From assembly GCA_002633005.1 (NCBI GenBank), contig NMRA01000220.1, positions 513,337 through 577,336 on the forward strand: 64,000 nt of DNA. The letters are read 5' to 3'. How positions within the stretch are numbered: position 1 is the first letter of the stretch; the number at the start of each line of letters is the position of its first letter. A program made the position numbers and the translations under genes. Source of the stretch: Phoronis australis. Its lineage: Eukaryota > Phoronida > Phoronidae. This document shows, piece by piece, positions 13,101 through 22,200 of the stretch. The notes under the pieces were generated by a model. That model had not been told where the DNA came from. It worked only from the letters and a program-made list of their open reading frames with translations, and made no database searches.

Positions 13101-16100
13101 CACTTTTGAATCCAATTCTCCTACTCATTGGAAATGCATTTTTCCTTTGAGAGTCGGATGGCAGATAGGTTTGGCAGTAACCAGGCTGAGGATCAATGAC
13201 CAGAACAACAACAGTTGTAGCTTGCTGGGCAAATCGACCAGAAATATGCTATCGGCCACTATGAATTCACCCAAACACCAAAAGCAATCTTTGCTGCCAG
13301 TGTGGCAATGCTGTCATGACAAATGGAATCGAATCCACCTTCTATAGAAACTTTCGAAGCATACGTCTTAGAACAGGACAGTCCTCAAGCTGCAAGAGAT
13401 GTTTTAGACCCAGAAAACATGTAAACAACATCCAATAAGTGTGTTCACCCAAGCCACAAAACTGCATGTGTGGATGGTATGGAAGTAATTTTCTTAATTA
13501 GAGGTTATGACATCATTCTGGTTTTTGACACCCACAAAGACAACTCTTTGAAACAAGCTACAAGAGAAAAAGGAGGCAGAGGGTCAAGTACAGTACCAGA
13601 TAAGAGATGAGACTTACATGTACATAAAGAACACCACACTGAGCCGTTTCCTCTCCAATTACCAAAAGGGCTCAACTTACTGAATATCTGTCTGCAAAGA
13701 CACTTGAATATAATAAAGACTCTGCCAAGATGGCTTCAGGATGCACAAAGAGCAAGCGACGTAATCCACGCTTAGAAGAACACGATCACGAAAAAGCAGA
13801 TGCATTGCTAATACACTGTACATGTACATCATGCAGTTCAATCACATCAAAAGGAACCTGATTCTCAGCTGATGTTTTTTTCACCTGACATAGATTTACT
13901 GGTAATCATCATTGCCTATTATGACAGGCTTCTCAGAAATACTTCAGTACCCATGGCATCTGGGATTGTGGACGTGAATCCAACATGGACAATATTAGGT
14001 GTTATCCGGGCAAAGGCTCTTCCTCCTTTCCTTGCTTTTACATGGACAGACAACAGTAGTCCATTCTGTAGGTTGAATATATATTTGAAGGCAAACACCG
14101 ACGATGTCAATGCACAGTGGACTTTTTGAACTACTTATGAAGTAACAGGTGAACCTCTTTTCACATTAGCCCCTTTTACATGTGCATACTCACCACAGGG
14201 TATAGACACAAATAGCATCCTAGAGCTGAGATGGTACCTCTTCTGTAAACATATGGCTGACAGCGACAAACGTCCACCAACCATTGGTACTTTGAAACAG
14301 CATGTTCTGATGGTGTTTATTCAAGCCAGAGTGTGGGGCCAGGCAGGCAGTCATTGCTCGACAGGAGTTCCTTGACCCATTGCAGAATGAATTTACAAGG
14401 ACAAAGATGACCAGCTGAAACCCTCACAACTGAGGAGCTTCCGGCGCCAGAGACTATCATTGAGATGGTTAGATGCCAGTGCAGAAACAATTCCTCTTCC
14501 CAAAGATGCTCTTGCCGATCAAATGATCTATCTTACGCAGATCTATATCAGTACAATGCAGAATGTCAGAATGGCGATGATTCCTGGTGACAGTAATAGG
14601 TATAGTAATAATCTATAGACTGACTTCAAAGTTTTGAAAGACTATTGACACTACAAAAAACATACTTTCGTGTTCTTCAAACGTAAATAATTTGTTTAGG
14701 TAGGCCTTCTGGTTCAGTTTTAAGTGTCTTGAAGGAAACAAGCTCCGAACAAAATATACAAGAAAGTGAGATAGTGATCATGTGTCGGATTACATGAAGA
14801 ATGCATTTAGAAAATGTGACTGCTAATAAATGGGTGTTGATTATGTTTCTCATTTAATGAGTTGCATTTTCAGATTTCTTGACGACAAAAATGTGGGTGC
14901 AGCCATTAAAACTAACATTCTAAATGACCCAAGAGCAAAGATACTGAGCAAAATGTATTTTTTCGGGCGCCATTTTTAAAAGTCCAAGATGACCGCCAAG
15001 ATGGCGCCCAAAAATTAAAATTTCCAATTCCTTGACCTGAGAAATGCAGGTGTAGCCATAAAAACCAACATTTTAAGTGACTCAAAAGCGGAGATATTGG
15101 GCAAAATCCATTTTACCGGCTACATGTTTGAAAATCCAAGATGGCCGCCAAGATGGCCGCCAAAAATGGAATCAATTATGTTCTGATTTGTTATTCCATG
15201 AGGTTTCCAAAAATGTATAGTTTCCACTTTACCTAAAAATGCCAGCAAAATTACACAACAAACCTGACTAATAGCATTTTCCATTGTTCTGTAACGAATT
15301 AGGAAACTATTGTGGTTTCAGGTAGCCATCAAACAGTTCAAGATTCAAAAACTTTAGTTGTTGGGCGCCTTCTTGGCGAAATTTTTGCCGCTCGAAGGGT
15401 ATTTTACTTCACAATCTATTGCCTGATGCTGATCATTGGCAGGGAAGTGATGTTTTATTGACTGAAAAACTACCGATCTTGCTATTTGGACTCACTTTTG
15501 GGAGCCATGCTGTCTTTTCATAGAGGGTACAAGGATTAAAATACGCGACAGAATAATATTTTTGTGGTCACAAGTCATGTTTTGATGTGAAATGTTGCAC
15601 GTATGTTAATTCTATTCATGCAGGTTTGACAGAGTGAAGGAATTCAGATTCCCAACAGCCTTTGAAAAGTAAGCTAAAAATGTAGTTCCTAAACGACTGG
15701 CCTGGATTATTCGGAACACCTCGGGTATTTTCGTAACATCGAATTTTTGCAGTACCACGACAGCGCCAAGTCTAGGCTTAAAACAATACATGTATAGAGT
15801 CTACAGCAGCTAAAGTGGGGCGCAAATTCGTAGCATGCAAAACCAATTTGCACTGGGTTTGCTAATAATGTAAACCCACGTAAATGATCATTTAGGACTC
15901 CAGTTTTGGACACAAGTTTGACAGAAAGGGAATGAGGTTCAGTGAGTATTGATGGTATACATGTACATGTACCGTCTTGGCGTTGACTTGCCAACTAGAC
16001 TCCCACGTGTAAGGAATGGAACTGTGTCGAATAAGATTTGTAAAACCTGTCTGACTATAACTTCCTTTTACCCACGGTTACTTTTTGGTTGATTTTAGAA

Positions 16101-16989
16101 TGATTTTATCACATGCTACAAAGCTTAATTAAAGCGTTCTTCCTTGTTTCCAGTTCCGGTTCTTACGACTTTCATTTCTTCGTTATATAATAAACTAGCT
16201 ACGGCCAAGATTGGACCTATCACGCGCGTAGTGAATATTTGCAATATAATGTGTGAGTGAAAATCTCGTTTAATATTTATCGGTGTTGCCTTGAGCTTAT
16301 CAGGGACCCTTTCTGTGACGCAAGACATTCATGAGACTATTGCATAGAGAAATCGTGATCGAATGTTCATGTAACGTATCAGGGCCCGGTCTCCAATCTT
16401 TTTACTCCAAATGGAACTCGAAATTAGGTTTCGCATTTTCTACTCTACTTTTGGGCGAACTCAAGATAAGTGTCTATTATTCTATGCTCGAGTACACGAT
16501 AACTTACGTAGATAATTTATTGCCCTTAGTTCACAGTTTGTGAACCCAATATTAAAGCAATAAGTTCGAATTTGAACTCGAAATTTCGAGTTTTTACTCG
16601 AGTTTGTAGCACGAATATAACGGTCTTCAAGGGCAAACTTGAACTAGAAACTCCTATGCATAAACTATAATGTACTCGAGCACAGTCTGATAACCAATTA
16701 TCTTAAGTTCGCACAAAAGGAGAAATTGCCAAAAATAGTTTCGAGTTCGTTTCCAGTACAAAGATTAGAGACCTGGCCCAGGCTAACCAATCGGACAATT
16801 TCGTTCAGGTTTTTGCTCTACGACAACGGTCGCAAGAAATAATAGTCTCAGCATAGGTCAGTGATTTTGCGCGTACTCTCGAAATTTTTAAATAAAACTC
16901 GGTATGTTCAACAACACTCACCCGGTAAAATCCTTCGGCTTCTCAGCACTCACTAATACCAGCACTGCGCACCATACAATTACCTTCAT
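4138..16989 (-). CDS. CPA-1: secreted zinc carboxypeptidase, M14A (carboxypeptidase A type)
   Basis: Ten exons (- strand): 16989-16922, 12261-12186, 11412-11291, 10762-10657, 9140-9039, 8607-8386, 8071-7978, 6779-6577, 5023-4939, 4325-4138; 1266 nt, 421 aa. All phases close. Introns use GT-AG except intron 7, which is GC-AG. Residues 1-15 are a hydrophobic signal peptide ([15 protein letters not shown]). Residues ~20-110 are the activation peptide, with Arg-rich RVRARA at 106-111 as the likely trypsin-type cleavage zone. The catalytic domain has zinc ligands His179, Glu182 (HAREW) and His308, Arg237 (equivalent to bovine Arg127), Asn255-Arg256 (144-145), a Cys249/Cys272 pair, Tyr360 (248) and catalytic Glu383 (270). 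The family removes C-terminal residues from peptides and is secreted as a zymogen. The S1' specificity position (bovine 255) is Tyr367, neither the Ile of A-type nor the Asp of B-type enzymes. The S2 residue equivalent to Tyr198 is His310, unlike both paralogues. Length matches the family (~420 aa). Confidence 0.92.
4437..4797. mobile_element. Foldback MITE in CPA-1 intron 9
   Basis: About 361 bp bounded by GGGCCGGTGTTCTAAG and, in reverse complement at the right, GGGCCGGGATCTCAAC. The arms continue as diverged inverted repeats containing TCGAAAT. It contains one copy of the 80-bp unit (~4668-4740) that is amplified in the orthologous intron of CPA-2. A more symmetrical member of the same family lies at 16382-16779. 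It carries no ORF and so is non-autonomous. It predates the CPA-1/CPA-2 duplication. Confidence 0.6.
7690..7915. repeat. Interspersed repeat family R1, copy a (CPA-1 intron 7)
   Basis: One of five diverged copies in the window. Shared order of words: GGGTTTTAAAA, CACATT-ACC-GATC, then AAGTCAG-TCCTG-CAC-GTAAG, GAGGTCGATTTTATGG, AGT-CTTAAAT-ATTTTTCGTTTTT and GGCA-CCAAGTG. No ORF and no clear ends were identified, so the class is unknown (SINE or MITE). Confidence 0.4.
10270..10600. repeat. Interspersed repeat family R1, copy b (CPA-1 intron 4)
   Basis: Starts GGGTTTTAAAAATAACCACATT as in copy a. It also shares CCAATCCCAAT-AA-TCTGAAGCGTTTTTT with copy d at 28.2 kb, so the two together suggest a unit longer than 300 bp. 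Confidence 0.4.
12524..15268. mobile_element. DNA transposon with ~400-bp inverted ends and a decayed ORF
   Basis: The left end begins GTCAGGTT after a TA dinucleotide (12522-12523). The right end is AACCTGAC followed by TA (15269-15270), consistent with a TA target duplication. The inverted arms (about 12524-12950 and 14870-15268) share AAAGTGGAAACTATACAT and a subterminal block of about 154 bp that is itself repeated, carrying AAAATGGCGCC and CTTGGGTCACT. Many AAGATGGCCGCC words lie in the arms. Between them, + strand fragments in shifting frames read [42 protein letters not shown] and [19 protein letters not shown], then LKQHV and QARVWGQA. These resemble a protein ORF that I recall as common in cnidarian transposons (EEADTLLIHHA ... 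AFTGxDNT ... LRWxLFxK ... LPPT). Multiple stops and frameshifts make it inactive. It sits in CPA-1 intron 1 and is missing from the matching CPA-2 intron. Confidence 0.65.
16382..16779. mobile_element. Near-palindromic foldback MITE
   Basis: 398 bp that is almost entirely an inverted repeat. The left end GGGCCCGGTCTCCAATCTTT pairs with the right end, whose reverse complement is GGGCCAGGTCTCTAATCTTT. The match continues through GAACTCGAAA and a segment GATAAGTGTCTATTATTCT that is also the core of the 80-bp satellite at 19811-20693. No ORF. It lies in CPA-1 intron 1, just inside the first exon. Its target duplication is unclear. Confidence 0.7.
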
Positions 16990-17029
16990 TTTGGCAGGTT
17001 ATGGTCGCTGAGGAAGGTTGTTCCCGCGA

Positions 17030-17082
17030 TTGTTCTTATAAGCCGCTCTTATCCTTATCTGCGGCGAGAACAGCCAGCCTTC
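17030..17082 (-). promoter_or_regulatory. CPA-1 core promoter: TATA box, GATA sites and conserved block
   Basis: On the - strand, upstream of the CPA-1 start codon, there is CTTATAAG (17042-17035, about 46-53 nt before ATG), two GATAA motifs (17049-17060) and a ~20-nt block AGGCTGGCTGTTCTCGCCGC (17080-17061). The same order and near-identical sequence precede CPA-2. The spacing suits a TATA box with a 5' UTR of about 20 nt. The GATA sites suggest GATA-factor control, as is known for gut digestive-enzyme genes in animals; that is inference. Confidence 0.6.
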
Positions 17083-17221
17083 GAGTGGGTGAAATTGTGG
17101 CTAAAGATAACTTGTTTTTTGTGTGAGGGACGTTCTACAGACTATCTATGAGCTTGAAGAATGGGTACTTGTAATTGAATAATTGTAGCAACATTATCAT
17201 GTTGTTGCTTTCGGCACTACC

Positions 17222-17570
17222 TTGTATACAAAGTTTGCCGGTAATTATGAAAGAACTGTGACCATTAGAAGTACTGGTGACTTATTTGTTATTGTAAGAA
17301 GCTGTAATGCATACTACTACTCAAGACTTGCCAGTCCCATTGACATCGTTCCAACTTCCTCGCAACCACGAAATAATCCTATACAGATCAAGATGCGGAC
17401 TATTCCTAAACAACAAGAAATTTAGACATAATTTTAATAATATTTCGCCTCTGTGTTGCTGTGGAGACGCACTGTCAAATGCTTGTGTTTTCCTTGCTTG
17501 AGAGGTATACAAGGAGCAGAGGGTACAGCTTTTCCAGACACTCGAACAATAACCCAATATTTATGAAAAA
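17222..17570 (+). mobile_element. LINE 3' fragment (reverse transcriptase C-terminal zinc knuckle)
   Basis: The + strand frame from 17307 reads EIILYRSRCGLFLNN, then SPLCCCGDALSNACVFLA, TGA, EVYKEQRVQLFQTLEQ, TAA. The spaced C-x-CG ... F-L-x-C pattern followed by Y-x-x-QR is the typical tail of non-LTR retrotransposon ORF2, with the final Cys codon apparently turned into TGA. It is an inactive remnant immediately upstream of the CPA-1 promoter block. Confidence 0.45.
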
Positions 17571-18660
17571 TATTCTGAAAATTCCGCAAGTGTACAACAA
17601 AATTATTTTTTTTCTATAGGGAAGTCAAGAACTCAACCCAATTGAAAATAAAGTTTTATTCGAAATAGTATCAAAATTTCTTTATAATATTAAATCTTTT
17701 TGTGCGAGTGGATAGAATTGTATAAATGTGTATGAAAATGATTTATTTACTTTCGTAATCATATGTCATTGTAATCTTCACAACACTTTTTTAATTTATG
17801 TATTTGTGTAAAATAATTGCATATAGATTTCTTTTTTTAATTTATGTATTTGTGTAAAATAATTGTATACAGATTTCTTTGTATTTTTAACCCAGATATA
17901 ATGCCTCTTGGCGCTTTGTGCGTTATGTATATTCATTGTATCGAAGATTTCGTAATAATTATTATACCTTAGAGAAACGTGTTTACTAAGGAACACGAAT
18001 TCTGAGGATGTTCAGTCAAATTTTCCCATCCTTAGCTCATGTGACGTCACCTGAGCTTATCAGTGCTTATTGTGTTCAGTAAAAAAGTTGCACGGAGGTC
18101 AAAAACTGTAGTTGCAATCAGCCGTACATAGTCTGAATGGAAGTACCATAGCCCCAATGCCAAACTAGGGTGCCGTACTTGAAGCTATCGTAACACCTAT
18201 CTACATGTACGTATCGCGCTCCCGACACACGCAAAGATAACGCAAGTAAAACACAAAAAAACTAGATTTTTTCGTTTTTTCGTGGGAAAACAAAGAAAAA
18301 CCTCTTTCCATTAAAATACTGGAGTTACCGCTTCATTTCCTTAAGATAACAACTCTGATAAAGGAATGTCTGACAGAACTCACGAGAAACCGAAAAACAA
18401 TGCCAAAATACGGAAGGCGACATATTTCCTTTGGTTACTGCAATGCGACATCTTTTAGGAAAATACTTTTATAGAAAATGTACAAAAGTAAATTAATTTT
18501 TCGTATTGGTAAACTGTTAATTGTGCTTCCAAACATTAACAGATATTCCATAAAAGGCTTCACTTTTGTTGTTTCTCATGTCAAAATAATATGAAATGAA
18601 AGTGCAATTTTCATTTCACATTAGTATAGAAATGACGTCACGACGGAATTACATTGGTGA
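17560..18660. other. AT-rich intergenic DNA between CPA-1 and CPA-2
   Basis: No gene recognised. It contains two 46-bp tandem copies of an AT-rich unit (17791-17882, TTAATTTATGTATTTGTG...). This could be the tail of the LINE fragment just before it. Confidence 0.45.
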
Positions 18661-18670
18661 TTTCCCGCCC

Positions 18671-18955
18671 TCACTGTTTTTTCCAGTGATTGCTAAACAA
18701 CAAACTCAATTTTCGTGATTCTGTTTTACTTGGTATTGATATCTGTTCCTTTGATACACATGTACGTACAATAAGTGAAGTGATTACTGAATCACTAAGC
18801 CGTACCTTGGAGGTACAGTTGACGGTGGATCCGCTCAAGTTGAGCGTTGTCACTAGGTTATTTTCAGGCAGGTTACCAGAAAACGTTTTATCTGTATTGA
18901 ACGTTGCACAGTCTTCGTCATCGCAGAAATTTCTTATCTCTGAAATGAACAGCAA
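18671..18955 (-). other. Open frame of unknown nature in the CPA-2 3' flank
   Basis: A 94-codon open frame, Cys- and Ser/Thr-rich (CDDEDCATFNTDKT, TVNCTSKVRLSDSV), downstream of the CPA-2 stop codon on the same strand. It has no hydrophobic leader and no motif I recognise. The part at 18890-18950 is homologous to the CPA-1 flank at 3800-3860, where indels break the frame, so coding is doubtful. It could be 3' UTR/flanking DNA or an exon of an unknown gene. Confidence 0.2.
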
Positions 18956-19243
18956 GTTGAAAGTGTCCAGACTGGCGAGGATTTTAATTCATAATCATTA
19001 TCCTCGGAAGCCGTATATTGCTTCCACATCTGTAGATATAAATGTGTATTCCGTTTGTTCAAGTGTTAAACTGAAAAGCACTGAAGCCAGATTGGTGTTT
19101 ATGGTGTGTAATTTTAAATTTCATTACCATGGTCTGGAGTATCATTATTTATACATTAATCACTATACCGTGTCAATAAAATTACTATATTGCCGATTAT
19201 GTCATCATGCAAACCAGTTAGCTTGCTCAATCAATTTTTGGTA

Positions 19244-19249
19244 TTTATT
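19244..19249 (-). terminator. AATAAA overlapping the CPA-2 stop codon
   Basis: Same CAA-TAA-A context as in CPA-1. The homologous flank extends roughly 300 bp beyond the stop. Confidence 0.35.
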
Positions 19250-22200
19250 GCATTGCATTAACAGCAGCTTTGACCGCCCGCCATATCTCGCGTCCGCTCC
19301 TGGGAATCTCGGACTGCGATACGATAAATCCGTTGGAGGTCTCGCCCTGCCTTGGGTAGAGCTCGAATGCGTACGCATACTTTATTCCAAGCACACCTTT
19401 GGCCCAGTCATATGACCCTCCAGCGGCTGCATCTGCAACAATAGAGCCATTTGAATCGCACACCATAAGTCGATTATAAATGTATGTATGTTTTTCAAAG
19501 TAACTGACAAATATCTAGAGCGAATGGCATAGTTCAATTATTTTGTTTGTTATCTTGCCACCCTGCTCGGGTCGTGGTCTAGGTGCACTCGAAAAAGTTT
19601 GTGTCATTTTCTTTACTTTTGTGCGACCTCAAGGTAAATGGCTATTATTTTGTGCTCGTGCTCATTATAGTTTATACATTCGAGTTTTCAGTTCAAGTGC
19701 GCACGCGATGACCCCAGAATTTGTGCTGCAAGTGAACACTCGAGATAGTCCAATAAATTTCAGACTCGAACTATTAACCTTAGTGCTGGAGTCACCAAGT
19801 GCCACATACATGTAGGATTAGGTAGTTATTCACGTAAGACTTGATGTACTTTGGCACAGAATAGTAGACACTTATGTAGTGCAAGATACTTAATTGTAGA
19901 ATTAGATAGTTATTCACATAAGACTTGATGTACTTGGGCACAGAATAGTAGACACTTATGTAGTGCAAGATACTTAATTGTAGAATTAGATAGTTATTCA
20001 CGTAAGACTTGGTGTACTTAAGCAGAGAATAGTAGAAACTTATCTGGTGCAAGAAACATGTAGGATTAGATAGTTATTCACGTAAGACTTGATGTACTTA
20101 AGCATAGAGTAGTAGACATTCATCTGGTGCAAGATACATGTAGGATTAAATAATTATTCATGAAAGACTTGAGGAACTTAAGCAGCGAATAGTAGACACT
20201 TATCTGGTGCAAGATACATGTAGGATTAGATAGTTATTCACGTAAGACTTGATGTACTTGAACATAGAACAGTAGACACTTATCTGGTGCAAGATACATG
20301 TAGGATTAGATAGTTATTCACGTAAGACTTGATGTACTTGAACACAGAATAGTAGACACTTATCTGGTGCAAGATACATGTAGGATTAGATAGTTATTCA
20401 CGTAAGACTTGATGTACTTGAACACAGAATAGTAGACACTTATCTGGTGCAAGATACATGTAGGATTAGATAGTTATTCACGTAAAACTTGATGTACTTA
20501 AGCAGAGAATGGTAGACACTTATCTGGTGCAAGATACATGTAGGATTAGATAGTTATTCACGTGAGACTTGATGTACTTGAACATAGAACAGTAGACACT
20601 TATCTGGTGCAAAATACATGTACATGTAGGATTAGATAGTTATTCACGTAAGACTTGATGTACTTGAGTATAGAACAGTAGACACTTATCTGGAGGTTTG
20701 CACAAAAGTAGAATAAACATGACACAAACAATTTGGATTTCGAAAACGAAAATACGATTCCGTTGTTGACAATGTGGTGGCTGTCAAAAATACTTATGTG
20801 GGAATTAATACGGCGAGGAGCTCCAATTTTGCTGCAACTACTCTATACATTTAGTAGACCAATTAGTCGATTGATAATCTAATAAAAAGGAAGTAATAAG
20901 CTATGAAAATGGTCGATATTTATTAATACTTACATAGAATTTCAGGTGGTGTTCCTATCTGGAAAGATCGCCCATTCTCAGATTTAAGAGCGTTGGCACC
21001 TACTTGAGCGACACGTTTCTAGAAAAGTTAAAAACAACACTGTTTAGAAATCTCTTCTTGCTGGTACGAATTGTACAATGCGCCTGTGAACGGATAGTTG
21101 TTTCGTTAAACATTTTTCTTGTACAATACGTCCATTAACAAATGTCTGCTTCGTCAATCATTTTTTGCTTGAAATACTACGCGCACTTCCTCGTTGTTGG
21201 TCAACAAAAACTGATATTCATTCGTTGAGGCTGATCATGTAGCAATAGATGTTTTTTACTTTCATTAATACAGCAGTGAAGATTTTAAAGAGCAAATTCT
21301 CGTTTAAAAAGTTTCTCGAGTGACTCACACCAATGCGCGTGATGGAAGTGTTTCCGAAAAATAAAGTTGCATTTTCGTCGTCCACACCTAATTAAAAGAA
21401 ATTTTGAATAAGATGCATTTTAGCACGTCCTCACGGGCAGGCTCGTAGTCAACGTTATATAAAGTAGTGGCATTTTTATTAACTATTTTTAATATGATAC
21501 GTGTACGCGTAGGCAGAAGGGTTATCCGTACAAAAGTTTAGTTATGAAATGAAAACCCAGTGGTATGGGCACGGCTAGAATTTAGACTTAGGTACTTATT
21601 TACGTCTTCAGGGCCTTGTTGCACCAAATGCGTTCTAAGAACTACTGTATCCGTCTTAACATCTTCCTGACTGCTTGAAACGGTCAATTTCCGTCCAAAA
21701 ACATGCGTCGAGTGCGACACCGTTCTCCAGGTTCTTAACCATATCCCACAACTAACCAGTTCTCACTCATTACTATTACATTTCAAAGACGTCTTTATAA
21801 GTAACTTTGTGTGACAGGGCACTGATTGGTATTTTTGCCTGCCTTGTTGTCAGCTTATATTAATCAGTGCTGCTTACATCCCAATTCACACAAGCTGTAT
21901 ACCAGTCGGGTTATAACTTATAGCCTGGGTGTTAACCCTAAGCGGCGAAGTACGTGTAAATGTACATGTACATGTAGATGTAGGCGTTGTGGCACTACCA
22001 TGCAATTTTGCTTACTTTATTTGTACAGACACTGCTTACAGAACGGTACAGTTTCTCATGGTAATATCACGATGTATCTGCAAAATTAGCTGAACATGAT
22101 CTTTTGAAAAACTTAACAACGGGATATTTAATTCTAATTAGTATCTTGTAACATATGTAATATATTGTTCAAACCAAAGAAGGGAGATTTGGAATCAATG

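Noticed and set aside
13072-13347. Candidate intact gene inside the 12.5-15.3 kb element
   Set aside because: It is one fragment of a decayed transposon ORF that continues in other frames with several stops.
18690-19415. A 241-codon + strand open frame, the longest in the window
   Set aside because: Its last third is antisense to CPA-2 exon 10, and the corresponding frame in the CPA-1 flank is the same antisense shadow. It has no protein motif of its own.
19811-20693. CRISPR-like regular array
   Set aside because: The 80-bp units are contiguous with no unique spacers, lie in a eukaryotic intron and are homologous to a MITE arm.
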